From: Galeruca laticollis
Taxonomy: Eukaryota; Arthropoda; Insecta; Coleoptera; Chrysomelidae
Length of the DNA stretch: 64,000 bases
Assembly: GCA_963921935.1 (NCBI GenBank)
Contig: OY998176.1
Location: 175,456,445-175,520,444, forward strand
Reading direction: 5' to 3'
Shown here: positions 34,041-46,114 of the stretch, one piece after another
Layout: each line of letters opens with the position of its first letter
How positions within the stretch are numbered: the first letter of the stretch is position 1
Position numbers and translations under genes: made by a program
The notes under the pieces: model-generated
What the model was told of the DNA's origin: nothing
Database searches by the model: none
The model's input: the letters and a program-made list of their open reading frames with translations, nothing else

Positions 34041-34173
34041 AACTCACCACCTGAGGAGAGTCCCAAGGCCGGGCGATCTCAGATTAGTGACACTGGGCCC
34101 CACGTTGGGCGCCACTGTCACATATATTTCTTCCCCGGTTTGGGACTCTTCCTCAGGTAGTGGTATTCGACCA
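34041..34173. repeat. Imperfect palindrome containing a gypsy-type primer-binding site
   Basis: 34041-34083 is a diverged reverse complement of 34130-34173, and the centre pairs GTGACACTGGGCCCC with its counterpart ending CCACTGTCAC. On the minus strand 34114-34097 reads TGGCGCCCAACGTGGGGC, a classic retrotransposon primer-binding site, and just beyond it 34116 onward starts TGTCAC, the mirror of an LTR ending GTGACA. So a piece of an LTR/leader junction lies inside the hAT element. How far the retro sequence extends is unclear: on the left possibly to about 33600, on the right only to about 34190. Confidence 0.55.
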
Positions 34174-34199
34174 CAGTTAATGTATTTTCCTAGCTTACA

Positions 34200-35612
34200 C
34201 TAACAATAAGAAGAATAAGGGAGCTTTACTCAAGTATTTAGAATCGTCTACCCAAAGAGATGTATCTGAACGTGGTACAGAAGCTAGTACTAGTGCCACA
34301 CCAAGTCAAAAAGCTTCTCCGTTTTCTAGTGGCGGACTTGTTTAATTTGACGATTTACATACTAAACCAGCTATAGTGGGTGAGTAATCGGAACGGAATT
34401 GCTGATGGAAGGCGGAAGCTCCGAATGGATCGATCCTTGAATGTCAGGAAGAAACAATCAGCGATTACAAAGATATTGGAACTTGGCCTATTTCGATTGT
34501 CGATAATCTTCGAACACTACTTGTGACTCAAGGCTACAAAGCAGTACATTACCTTGACTGTAAGTTTGCTGAAGTGAGTCGACCAAGGCCTATAGATACT
34601 ACCAAGGGGCCAAAAGAAAATTAAGCCGCGATTGATTTTTCCGAACTTTGCCAAATGGCGAAAAGATTCTGAGAATATGGATGGCCTATTCTTCTTTTAA
34701 GAAATCATTGTTCTGTTTCTGCTGCCGATTGTTAGGGGTGGTTAGCGATAAACCTGTATTCAACAATAATAATGGTTTCAAAACGTGGTGGAAACTAAAT
34801 CCCAAATTTCCAGAACATGAATATAACCCAGTACATAATGATAACTTCAATTAATGAAAATCTTTGGAGATAAGACTTCAAGTTGGTGCAACGATCGACA
34901 AGAAAGAACAAAATGTGATTGTCAAAGAAGAGCAAAGTGGAGACTAGTACTGATCAGGATACTGAACATCATCAAATTTCTTACTAAACATAATCTGGCT
35001 TTGCGGGGTCATAGAGAATTGGTGAAATAAAATGACACTAAAAATAGCGGCATGTTTCTATGACTCGGGCATTAGTAAGTACAACCTGGTCCTTTTTGTG
35101 AACATCTCACAAATCTAAAGCTGCAGAAGAAAGTTAATATATCTTACCTATCACCTAAAATTCAAAATAAATTCACTCATCGTTTGGGGAATCATGTTCC
35201 TACAAATATACTTGCTGAAGTGAAGGAAGCCAAGTATTTCACTATTGTGTTCGACAGTATGACAGATTTCTCACACAAGGACCAGACGAGCCAAATACAG
35301 CGTTATGTGAAATTCGACGGCACCAAGATGCAGATGATTGAATCATTCTGATGCGAAAACTCAAGACAATACCATGAAAGGATCTCTCGAGCTTTTAGAA
35401 TTTATTCAGCAATGTAACGATGGTATTTGCGTACCTAATATCGTAATTATGCTTCGATTTTTTTGCTTCATGTGAACGTAGCTTCCCGAAGCTGAAATTA
35501 ATAAAAAATCACTTGAGATCTACCAGGAGCTCCATAAGATTGAGTGTTTTGGCCATTTTATCAATAGAACAAAGTGTGATCGACGTACTATACATGGTTT
35601 TGAAATAAATAT
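34200..35612 (+). pseudogene. hAT transposase (TTF zinc-finger type), multiply broken
   Basis: Recognisable blocks in order but different frames: KGALLKYLESST at about 34217, a TTF-like zinc finger (open 34648-34854: FCFCCRLLGVVSDKPVF, GFKTWWKLNPKFPEHEY), then SYISYLSPKIQNKFTHRLGN and EAKYFTIVFDSMTDFSHKDQ at about 35130-35290 around the first catalytic Asp region, and a C-terminal dimerisation block CERSFPKLKLIKNHLRST followed by LAILSIEQ at about 35470-35575. Most of the catalytic middle between about 35400 and 35450 is deleted. Similar proteins are annotated in insects as zinc finger MYM-type-like. Confidence 0.75.
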
Positions 35613-35735
35613 GTTTTTCCATATGATTACTTTTTTATCACCAACAGCAACATCATTATTTTTATGAAGTCAAAGGGCGCAAATTATAATTCCGCCCCGG
35701 GCGACAATGGCCCACGCTACGCCACTTAATTACAT

Positions 35736-36957
35736 TCGAAAGTATTGAAATAGTTAGATTTAAGAACAGTTTAAATAGAGACGAAGGACCAATTCCTTAT
35801 AATCCACTTTAAAGATTATTATTTGAAGCTTTAATTTGAAATTCAGTTTACTTTCGGTCTCTAAAGACGAAAACTTGGTTATCAAAACGCGTATCAAACA
35901 GTGTGATTGTTGGTGTACAGTAAATAGAGTTTTCAGTATGAATATAATAATATCAGGTTCCAGAAATTACAGCTTAGATGAGTAATTTAGTTTTATTACT
36001 TTTAAAAAGTACTATGAGTAGATTCCACTGAGTAAGGGTCGAAACAGTAAATTCAATTTAATTTTACTGATACAGCTATCCTACTATCGGATCCTCAATT
36101 TAGATACACAGCTATTGAAAAAGAAGAAACAGTACTTAGAAATAATTATCGTGAAGAAATTTTGAATGAAATATACAAAATAGGGAAACTAATATTATAG
36201 TCATAACAAGCATAATAAATCTTAAAATCAAAATTTGAAACACCCCTTTTTACCATATATAGGTACAGGGACTATCCCACCAGTTATCACTACAGGAATC
36301 ACATACTAACAAAATATTTTAGTAATCTAAAATCAAACACGCCTGAAATTAAAGAGAGTGACGCTATACATGAGGTACTTTGTATTAATTACGATGCTTT
36401 TTACACAGGAAAGAATCACAATATTCAGAAAATAGGTTAAAAATCGGTGAATACGTTGAAACACAACTTTACTTAACCATGAAATAACAAAAAAAATTGA
36501 ATTTTTTATAAAGATACATAAATCAGAAGACATAATCAAATACAAAAAAATATGGTCTATATACATTAAAATAAGAAATGTATGATTAAGCAAATTGGGA
36601 AGCGCCACAGTGTGGCATATACGAAGACTTCTAAATAGTAATTTCAGTTTAATGAACTATTAAATTACCGAATTTGTTTAATAATTAATACAATAACAAA
36701 ACAATGAAACATAAACACTCTCTCCAACCATAAGTTTCGCTGAAAATGTCGGTGACAAGTTATTTAAAAATGACAGATGCCCAAATAAATTCTTATGTAT
36801 AGGACTCAATTAATGTTGTTTGTCTCGGTGACTTTTAGGCTTATTTCAGAATGAAATAGGGCTATTGTAGAGAGTAGCATGACGCGACTTCGGAAAAATT
36901 TCAATGCAGTTTTTCGTTTTGGTGTTTCTAGATGCCAAAATCACCCTCCGTTCCAAA
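35736..36957. other. No recognisable gene
   Basis: AT-rich; short frames only, none with family features. Confidence 0.5.
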
Positions 36958-37373
<416 letters not shown>

Positions 37374-37560
37374 ATCTCCTCCTCTGGCTTCGAGTCCTCC
37401 TAGAGGATGAGGAACCAGGATCTGCTTGGGAACAGTCGTCCGGAATAGGTGGTGTCCTAGGAGTGGGAGCGATGCCGTCATTCCTTATCTTTTTGGGCCT
37501 ACCACGCTTACGAATTGGTCTTATTGGTTCAGGTTCTACTTCCTGACTTCCCTTAAAGGG

Positions 37561-38778
37561 TTAAATGTGCGATGCGTGATATACACCTAGTGGCTTCTGG
37601 GGTGTATTGGGATCGGCTCTTTTTGAGGCATTGCTAAGGAAATGTCCTGTTATCAATATTCTATCGCCGATGTTGTACTTAGTATGGGGGCGGCGATTTT
37701 TATTATGGGCTTGTTGGTTCTGATCTTGCTTATTTTCTGTAATTTCTTTTGCTGATAGAAGCGTATCAGCTAGTTGTAACAGCTTAGGAGTGACTTCGTC
37801 AACGAAGTTTTCACTAATAACAACCATTCGAAAATCATCTGTAACATCTTGGGGCGTCCTTAGTTCTCTGCCAAATGTCAGAAAAGCAGGGGTTTGCTTG
37901 GTACTGTCACATCGCGCAGTATTCATAGCGAACCGTATGGCTGGTAACTGTTCAGGCCATGTGTTGTGATTGCTTCCCACAAGTATACTTAATTGTGTCT
38001 TGAGATCCCTGTTTTTTCTCTCCACCATGTTTGCTTCGGGGTGATACAAGGGTACAAATGTTTGCTTTATTCCCAGGCAAAAAGTAAGTTTTTGCATTAC
38101 CGCAGACACGAACTGTGTCCCGTTATCACTGATCATTCGTCGAGGTAGACCGAAACGTAGAATCACCTCAGTCAACAAATGTTGTGCGCAATTTTCAGCA
38201 GTGGCTTCAGTCAGTGCGAATAATTCGACCCATCGACTAGCAGTGTCTTCCACTATTAGTATCCATTTATCACCTCTATCTGATATTGGTAGGGGGCCGA
38301 ATAGGTCCATGACCAGGACTTCAAAACGCTGGTTGACGACTTGAGTTTGCATTAGCCCTGCGGGTTTTCTGTTAGTTATCTTATATCGTTGACATTCCAA
38401 ACAAGCAGATATGTGTTTGGCGATGTCCTGTCTCATTCTGTTCCAGAAATATCGCCTCGAGATTCGGTGAGTGGTCTTGTCAATACCTTAGTGGCATGAC
38501 AGGGGGCTGTCGTGGTAGGCGTGTAAAATATTTTTAACTTCCTCCGCCGGTACCACTAGCCTAGCTTCTTCATCCTCTTGATCGTCCGTATAACAATGTC
38601 CTTTATGTAGCAAAAATCCTCTATTAACCCACTTTTGATTTCGTTCATCATTGGAAACATCTTCCAGGGAGTCTATAATATTTTTTCGTGCAACCGGACG
38701 CAAAACAAGCATTTTGCAGCCGCAACAGAGGCCGCAAAATGATATTTTGCGGCCGTTACCCAGAGTGACGGCCGACAA
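37561..38778 (-). pseudogene. gypsy integrase (37-43 kb element)
   Basis: Upstream part (38778-38488) contains HDSPLSCH of the HHCC zinc module, then a TAA at about 38485-38487. Downstream part (38436-37561) continues CLECQRYKI (the C pair), VMDLFGPLP with the first catalytic Asp, MISDNGTQFV with the second, EANMVERKNRD with the Glu, and a C-terminal YNIGDRILITGHF module, ending YHASHI. The first approximately 30 residues of the 38778 frame belong to the inserted tyrosine-recombinase element, not to the integrase. Apart from the TAA the integrase is well preserved. Confidence 0.85.
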
Positions 38779-38784
38779 ACATTT

Positions 38785-39327
38785 TTACGGCCGTTCCCAT
38801 AGTGACTGCATGCTCCTGATATTCCCATTATCAAAACTACCTATAATAATAATTATTATGAATAAAACATCATACTTCACTTTTTTTCCATATTTATATA
38901 CCTTCCACAGTAGATGATTTGCATCACTAGCTTGTTTGAGGAATGAATCAATTTGCTCGTGCGTAAAAACTTTTGATTTCTTTGCTCGATAACCAACTGA
39001 CTTTTTCTTGAGGAACGGTACCAATTTTAAAAACTTCTTTACGTCAATTCCATCTCGTACGTTAAGCATAGTCTTTAACTTAGAATAAATGCTCCATTAA
39101 GGTGAACTCTTCACAACTTTTGATCGCTGCATCAAATATCCTAATAATATGTTTTCTGACACTGTCTTGACATTTTGGTTGACACACCAATCTTTGAAGT
39201 TGCTGTAACATTTTTCATATTTCCGTTTAGATTTTTCGGGTATCAAATCAGAAAGTGCTGAGTCTATGAGATCTCTCAGCTCAGGAGGAGTGCAAGTAAC
39301 TGAAATATCACTATCGCTATCGGACAT
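38785..39327 (-). pseudogene. Tyrosine recombinase (Crypton-like), N-terminal SAM-like domain only
   Basis: Starts MSDSDSDISVTCTPPELRDL at 39327. It reads LIPEKSKRKYEKCYSNFKDW and SENILLGYLMQRSK, the helical core-binding (SAM-like) domain of phage-integrase-type recombinases; after an in-frame TAA at about 39097-39099 it continues WSIYSKLKTMLNVRDG, FLKKKSVGYRAKKSKVFTHE and DSFLKQASD. The frame then runs into an ATT-rich tract and stops at 38785. The catalytic C-terminal domain with the R, H/K, R and Y residues is missing. Similar proteins are common in insect and other invertebrate genomes. Assignment to Cryptons versus another tyrosine-recombinase group is inference. Confidence 0.65.
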
Positions 39328-39507
39328 CTTAACGACTTCACGAGAAATGTCAAATTGATTTGTATTGCTAAATATTTCATCTCCATAGAAACATTGTGAT
39401 ATTGACGTGTAATTTTCTCTAGTCGCGTTGAAACGCTGACTTATCTAAAGAGACATAATGTTTATTGAAATTATGTAATTTTCACGGTTGCACGAAAAAT
39501 ATTGTGT

Positions 39508-39628
39508 ATACTATGGCCGCGAAATGTTTTCGCGACCTCGAGATTATCTTGCCTCGGCCGGAGCGGCCTCGGCGATAATCTCTCTCTCGGAACGCGAAAA
39601 AGCATTTTGCGGCCTTAGTATACAAATA
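39508..39628. repeat. Large imperfect hairpin at the 5' side of the tyrosine-recombinase frame
   Basis: Arms about 58 bp: GTATACTATGGCCGCGAAAT at the left pairs with ATTTTGCGGCCTTAGTATAC at the right; the centre is GC-rich, GCCTCGGCCGGAGCGGCCTC. The hairpin ends about 180 bp upstream of the ATG at 39327. Confidence 0.85.
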
Positions 39629-39649
39629 ACTATTTACGTCCGGGTCTTT

Positions 39650-41740
39650 TAACTGCTGCTCCCGTAGTTCTTTTTCAGTCTTACTGGGAACATCTATTTG
39701 GAGGCTGCAAATCTGACAGGCGTCGCTGTGATTGCTACAATGTGGTCTGGACAGGAAGTCAGCTACTCGGTTTATTTTCCCAGGTGCGTAACGTACATGT
39801 AAATTATAGGACTGGAGTTGTAACTCCCAACGGGCTAACCTCCCCGTTGGAGTCTTTATCGTGAGTAACCATTTTAAAGGTTGATGATCTGTTATTACGA
39901 TTATTTCAGATCCTTCTATATATCCTCTAAACTTATTAATAGCTCATACGATCGCTAAAGCTTCTCTTTCGGTCGTATTATAATTCCTTTCAGCGCCATT
40001 CAATAGTCTGCTGGCATATTCTATGGGGTGCTCATTGTCTCCCTCCCCCTGGACTAAAACGCCTCCTATAGCATAGGAGCTAGCGTCCGTTTTAATAATG
40101 TAAAGCTGGGAATCGTCGACTTGGTTTAGGACTGGGCTGGTTGTGAGACAATATTTTAATTGCTCAAAAGCTTCCTGCTTGACTTGGGTCCATTTCCAGA
40201 TTGCCTTTTTTTGTAAGATTGGTAAGAGGACGTGCCATCGTTGCAATATTGGGTATAAATCTTCGGTACCATGAGCATGTCTGGATGAATGATAATAGTT
40301 GCTTTAGGTTAGCCGGCGGCTGTAGATCTACAATGGCGGTAACCTTTTCAGGGTCCATGATTATCCCTTCAGGAGTAATTTGATGGCCCAAATACTTGAC
40401 CTGTGAACAGCTAAATCTACACTTTTTCCTATTGGCCCTTAGATTGTAAGTGCGAAGATGTGCAAACACTTCCCCTAAATCTTGAAGATGCTGCTCGAAA
40501 GTGGAAGATCTAACTATAAGATCGTCAAGGTATACCAATAAGTTAACCTTACTAAGTACTACCCTAAATCTGTCCATTAGCCGCTGGAAGGTCGCTGGTG
40601 CGTTACGCAGTCCGAACGGCATTCTATTAAATCTGTAAACTCCAAAAGGAGTACTGAATCCGGTTTTATCTTTATCGTCATCGTGAACTGGTATTTGCCA
40701 ATAGCTGGACTGTAAGTCTATCGTTGACATGTAGGGCAAACTTTTTGCAGCATGAAGCAAATCATCAATGCGAGAGAGCGGATACCTATCAGGCACCGTG
40801 ATTGCATTAAGACGTATATAGTCTACGCACACTCTAACGTCCTGATCTTTCTTTGGGACCAAAACGACAGAGGAGGTCCATGGTGTACTGCTTTCTTCTA
40901 TAATTTCATTTGCCAGCATTTCGTCTAATTTTCCCCGCAGCACTGTCTGGCGATTTATACTTAGTCTGTATGGAGCAGATGATCTGGGAGCATGGTCGCC
41001 AGTACTGATTCGGTGTACCGTTTCTACCGTTGGAGGACCCTCTTTGCAAAATCTGTCTTTATACTCTAGAAGTAGATTATCAAATTGGGATCTTTGCTCA
41101 TTGTTAAGCTCTGGGGCTTCCTCGGGTTTGAGTGATATGTCGATGCAGAAAAGGTCGAACCTGCGTCGTTTTCGAGGGTCTTGCTTTGGCGGACTGTTCC
41201 TATAATACTGTGGAAGTGTATCCTCGAAGATTAGGTCAATGGCCTCAGGAGAGTATGCCTCTGCACTTTCTTGTAACTCAACGGGTTGTAGTTGCGGTGG
41301 TAGGTCCATTCCTATTAACTTAAAGGATGGTTCCTCTGGTAATGTTGAGGTGAACACCTCCAAAAAGGGTGATCCTATCTGCCTCATCTCTGTTGAGTTG
41401 AGTTGTGTGTGGGGGTAAGTGCCTTTTGAATGTACGTATTTAGATTCTATGACGGCTCCTTGAGTGACGTCTATGAATTCGAACATTCACGATGGATTGT
41501 CAATGAAATGCCAACATCTTTGCGGAATTACCAAAACCATAGCTGTTTGTTCCAAAAAGTCTATTCCCAATAATGTACGATTGTCTTCTGCTTTTGGTAA
41601 AATAATGAAGTCAATGGGAAATATTCTTGTCCCTATTTCGATTTTGACTGTTGTTGTTAGTATTTCCTGATCTTGACTTTGTCCATCAGCCAGAGTTACA
41701 GCAGCTGATCGTTTCAGGAATTTTACTGAGGGAATACTCT
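39650..41740 (-). pseudogene. gypsy pol: protease end, reverse transcriptase, RNase H
   Basis: Protease end (FIILPKAEDNRTLLGIDFL) leads to a TGA at 41487-41489, then an open 440-codon frame (41486-40164). RT motifs: PYRLSINRQTVLRGKLDEML, STPWTSSVVLVPKKD, RVCVDYIRLNAITVPDRYPL, TIDLQSSYWQIPV, GLRNAPATFQRLMD, and catalytic LLVYLDDLIVRS. A missing A in the run near 40205 shifts the frame to 40246-39944, RNase H with IIKTDASSYAIGGVL and NYNTTEREALAIV; a TGA at 39941-39943 interrupts it, after which VITDHQPLKWLL and YAPGKINRVADFLSR follow. Otherwise complete and typical of Ty3/gypsy. Confidence 0.88.
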
Positions 41741-41748
41741 TAAGATGT

Positions 41749-42773
41749 TCATAGTGACCTGCCTGCTACGCTTGTCCGGGCGGCCGTGTCTATGTGTGCA
41801 ACCCCTTGAATTCCTTGTACTTTAATGGGTATTGTGGGAACATGAGTCTGATTTATGAATGTATGTATAGAATAGAAATTTATAGCCTGAGTGGTAACAT
41901 CTAATTTTTTCTCGGTGCAGACCGGGCAGTTACTTCGATAGTAACCTGCTTTACCACACCCATAGCAACTAAGGCCGGTTTGACGTTCTACCTTTCCAGT
42001 GTTTTCCTCATTTGCTGAAGTTTGCTTAAGTGCTGACTTTGTGTCTGTTTGTACTATTATTCGTTTTCGGCATTCTTCTTGTGTATGTCCCCTATAGTGG
42101 CAAAAGTTGCATCTATTTTTATTGCTTTTTGAGATACTTATCTTTCCTGTTTTTGAGCTACATATTCTGTCTTTCGTAATTTCTCTTCTTGATTCTTGCT
42201 GCATAGCTTCTACTTCTCTGCCTTTCTGGAGTAGGTCGGAAAAATTATTACAATCGTCTCGAGAGATCTTTTTCCTTAGGTCAATATGAAGTAGGCCAAA
42301 TATCATGTCGAGTTGAGTCGCGCTTCATCATGTCTTCTTTGGGGTAGATGTGCTAGGAGGGCTCGTTTCTTACAAATAAAAGCGTCTATAGGAGTGCCAC
42401 GCTCCTGGTTTTCGCTAAAGATCTCTATATAAATTTGATGTGACGGTTTAGATGGTGAGAACGCTGCTTTAATGAGCGCGGTTGCCTCATCCCACGTACG
42501 AGCTTCGCCTTTGACCCCTTGCCACCAAAGTGAAGCTGTGTCGGTTAGCAATAAAGGTAGTCCTTTCAGGGCGTCGTTGTCTGTTATTTCCTCAACTTCT
42601 TTATATATGGAGACGGTCGTGATCAACGCATCTACCGTTGTATGACATCGTATTCCACCAAACCTAGCGGTGCATTTGCTAAAACTCCCGGACAAGGAAG
42701 GCGTTGGCGGTCCTTCTTTGTTAGTTGAAATAGTTTTGAGTAGTCTTTGGAATTGCTCGTCAGACATCTGCAT
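41749..42773 (-). pseudogene. gypsy gag with two zinc knuckles, and protease start
   Basis: Capsid region 42773-42303 (MQMSDEQFQRLLKTIS; LLLTDTASLWWQGV, the retrotransposon gag signature). Frameshift near 42305, then 42306-41749 with zinc knuckles CNFCHYRGHTQEEC and CYGCGKAGYYRSNC (second H replaced by N-containing YYRSN), and the protease active-site region GVAHIDTAARTSV (DTA in place of DTG/DSG). A duplicated CAGG near 41754 shifts the frame just after the protease active site. Confidence 0.82.
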
Positions 42774-42864
42774 TATACCTTCTGTGACTAATTTGCGTTG
42801 ACTGCGACGCAGGTCTGATGAGACGTCTTTCCTATGTTTAGGAATCTTGGTGGATTATTCCTAA

Positions 42865-43152
42865 TCAATCCTTTTTCTTCACGAGAATTTCGACAAACAA
42901 CGCCAGAACAATGGCTTTTGTTTTTATAAAATTCTCTTGAATATAGCAAATTTCACTTGTAGATAGCCCAATCAATCCTTTTCTTTTCGCGAATTTTGAC
43001 AAACAACGCCAAAACAATGGCTTTTGTTTTTCTAAAATTCTCTTGAATATAGCGAATTTCACTTTTCTACTCGAGAATTTCGATAAACTATACCAAAACA
43101 ATGGCTCTAGTTTTTCTAATATTCCCTGGACATTTATAAATTGCTTATTCAA
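42865..43152. repeat. Leader tandem repeat of the gypsy element
   Basis: Three units of roughly 85-107 bp, each with CAAACAACGCCAAAACAATG-type and TTCTCTTGAATATAGC blocks. The open frame across it on the minus strand (95 codons with repeated LFW..LSKF) is in the 5' leader and more likely reflects repeat structure than a protein. Confidence 0.75.
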
Positions 43153-43234
43153 ACACCGACAAGTAACGCCACTGAGTGACTATTAATTGTCTAGTAATTT
43201 GAAAAAATTGCAGGCTTTACGTTGAGCTCCAGAT

Positions 43235-43531
43235 TTTAAACAAGTAATATGTAATAAATGAAACTTTATTCATACTAAATAAAATAACAAGTGATATTTA
43301 ATATACTAGAAATAGAACATTTATGTATCTTCTACTTGTTGCCGTCTGTGGTCCTCGAGAGATCCCTTATGCCGGTGAGCTACGCTTACGGTTAAAAGGT
43401 GGTAGCCTAGTCGTACAGCGACAACAATGAGCGGGAGCCGGAACTCCCGGATGTTTATAGGATTGCCGACTCTTCAGGCGCCTTGTGTTGGCCGTTGCGG
43501 GTTGGGGCTGTGAGAAGTACGGGCGATTGTT

Positions 43532-43534
<3 letters not shown>
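43235..43534 (-). repeat. 5' LTR of the 37-43 kb gypsy element
   Basis: Pair of 37073-37373. Starts TTTAAACAAG (TG changed to TT) and ends GATTGTTACA, then the (AT)n array resumes. Confidence 0.93.

Positions 43535-43577
<43 letters not shown>
43535..43577. repeat. (AT)n microsatellite, right part
   Basis: Continuation of 36958-37072 beyond the retrotransposon. Confidence 0.9.
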
Positions 43578-43584
<7 letters not shown>

Positions 43585-45596
43585 GATTTGTTAGGTGTGT
43601 AATTTTAATGTTTTAAGATAAATATATTTTCTCTAATTTGCCCTACGTTGGCCCGACATTTTATTGTGGATAGAATTGGTACGAGAGAATATTTAAAATG
43701 TTATTATTATTGCTTAGTTTTTGTTTGCCCGGTATATTATAAAATTTTTAAAATAGTTTGTAAAGTAATTATACCTTTGCATGAAAGACTCCACAATCTC
43801 AAAATAGGGTTCAAATGTTAAAAAAAAATTTTATTTCAAATATGAGCGCCAAAGTTAAATAAAATCCTTACATTTTAATAAAGAAATTTTGTTAATCAAA
43901 AAATATACTTGCTTTTATTATTTCTAAATAAATTCTAGAGACGGTCCTGTCTGCTTAATTTCGAACCTCTCCACGATTCACAGACGTCAGGTCAATACTG
44001 CTAACTGTTGAACATAGATGGAGCAATCACCAAGAAATGAAAAGTCTCAACAATATAATTTCAAAATGTTTTTCAAAGGGAAAAACGTTATTTAATGTTG
44101 TGGAAACAAATACATCATTCTTTTACAAAAAAAAAACTTGTGAAAACCAACTATCTAGGATGATAATTCATTCAAACAAACCATACACTCAGGTGAAATA
44201 TTATTTCTATGTGCGATTACAAAATAGGCAACATTTTATACAAATTTGAAAAAACGAATTCCGTTATAAAACGTCCATGACAGAAAATGGCGAAAAACAA
44301 TGCTGATGAGCGTCTATGTAACATCAAAGTTCAATTCTTTGCACAAAACCGGTAAGTTTGTTTAACCTTTTTTTATATATAAATAAAATAGTTTTAAATA
44401 CCTGTTCACTGTATTGTTCTAGTACACCTCAATGATTGGTTTTTTTTATTTTATTTTAGGTTACCTCTTGGAAAACCATACAATTTGTCCAGCTTGGATA
44501 ATATCAAGAATTGATGCTATATTTCGTCCATATCAATACATTTTAGATGAATCCCATAATCCAGTGCTTTCTGAAAAGTATTGTGGAGACACCATTTCCA
44601 CAATACAACATTTTACTTGGTTATATTGATAAATTTTATGGTTAGTACTCTATTATATTTACCAATTTTCTTGTTAAAATATGTTTATCTACTTGATTAA
44701 TTACATTACTGAGTTGCTTTTAAGGATAATGTATTTCTTTCTCTAATTACCATTCCAAACTGTTGTTTCTCAGAAAAGTTTAAATAATTTTTCTCAAAAA
44801 TTTTGCTTCTTATCCATTCACTACTACCAAAAAGAAAACTACCTAGTGAATAGTGTCCATTATCAACAAACTGTTTTATTCAATTTTTTTAATTATTAAT
44901 CTGCTTGTCGCTGATGAAAATATTTCAAATATGTTCCACCAATCAAAATTGGCTATAAAAATTCTTATTGAAAAGTTTCACCTCAAGTTGTAGATCGTCC
45001 ATCTATCCTTTTAAAACATTCTGTTTTAAGTTTTTAAATGATTAAAACCCACATATTATTCCCTTTAAATTGTATTACAAAATATTTATAAATGACACTT
45101 CTTAATTTCAATAGTATCTATACGGAATGACAATTCATTTCACAAATGCCATGCTCTATAAGATTAATGTTATTATTTGACTTCCTACCTTGACATATAT
45201 TAAGTAATTAAAATAATCTTATCAGAAAACTTCTTTCAATATCTAATATTTACTTCTTTAAAACAAATCATAATATTATTTTACTTTTACAATGAGAAAA
45301 ATGGATTGTTATTATTTATATGGAACAACGTTCAAAAATTTTCTCTCTCAAATATTAAAATCATGTTATTTTATTTCACATATGTATTTATAAAGCGTAT
45401 TTAAAATTTCCTCCACAATCCTACAGCTTGACTCTTGTCTACTTTCTCTATTTAATAGTGAATAGTACAGATTGTCTCCATTTCAAACGATTTTTTAAAA
45501 AAATTCAAATTCTAAAATTTTGTACTTGCTTACAGTGTGTAGTCTTTTATTTCATAATTTAGTATACAGAGTGTTGCAGGTTTCTCTCTATGTTAA

Positions 45597-45598
<2 letters not shown>
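43578..45598. other. No recognisable gene
   Basis: Frames at 44037-44249 and 44432-44629 show no family features. The latter follows a TTTTATTTTAG acceptor-like site, so an exon of an unknown or decayed gene cannot be excluded. Confidence 0.4.
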
Positions 45599-45663
<65 letters not shown>

Positions 45664-45664
45664 T

Positions 45665-45707
<43 letters not shown>
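45599..45707. repeat. (TA)n microsatellite with (TG)n end
   Basis: About 90 bp of alternating TA with a short ACATATTTA interruption, followed by about nine TG repeats to 45707. Confidence 0.95.
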
Positions 45708-46114
45708 TATAACGGAATTTGTAAGCACGATAGAGGGCGTATTTTTTGACGGATCGAAACCAATCTCGCTACAATAATTTAGGCCAAAATCTTGGACGAG
45801 TTCGTTAATGAGCCAAATCGGCCCAGTAAAAACAAAATGGCGACCTGTCAAAGTTGAAAAAAAATCGTATTTCCTTTGTTTTTCATTTGACGCTAAAAAG
45901 TTACTAAGCTTTTTCATAGACAACACGTTTTACAACTTTTGTGTTTAACATTTTTCTATATATCGTACATTAAAACATTTATTTAAGAAAATTCACAAAT
46001 TTACCAGATATTTTTTCATTCTATTACTTTTGTATCTAATTTTTTATTTTGGGTTTTATGCAAACATGTTACTGAAATAAGCCTGTCCAATTGGTCCTGT
46101 GCCATTGGGATTTT

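Larger units (their letters stand above)
32816..35727 (+). mobile_element. hAT transposon (ZMYM/TTF-type transposase family)
   Basis: Left end CAGTGGCGTATCGAG (32816) and right end ...GCTACGCCACTT (to 35727) are inverted; the family's usual CAGTGGCGTAGCGAG is recognisable in both. GATTGCAT (32808-32815) and AATTACAT (35728-35735) are an 8 bp target duplication, the hAT length, differing at two sites. The 5' third contains unrelated retroelement-like sequence (around 33600-34180), probably a later insertion. Confidence 0.85.
38685..39642 (-). mobile_element. Truncated Crypton-like tyrosine-recombinase element inside gypsy
   Basis: Interrupts the gypsy pol between ...KDPD (39642 side) and IIDSLED (38685 side). 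It carries a large hairpin at about 39508-39628, a tyrosine-recombinase N-terminal frame reading away from it, and a cluster of small hairpins at 38711-38800 whose arms (GGCCGCAAAAT / ATTTTGCGGCC at 38729-38753) repeat the arm sequence of the large hairpin. An inverted match ATATTTTTTCGTGCAACCGG (38678-38697) and CGGTTGCACGAAAAATATT (39485-39503) lies just inside. No clear target duplication. Confidence 0.6.

Noticed and set aside
38651..39069. Continuation of the integrase frame upstream (MSAVTLGNGRKISF...)
   Set aside because: The first part of that frame is sequence of the inserted recombinase element, not integrase; the apparent start codon is accidental.
42865..43152. 95-codon minus-strand frame with repeated LFW..LSKF peptide
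   Set aside because: Lies in the gypsy 5' leader across tandem repeats; the repeated peptide reflects DNA repeat structure.
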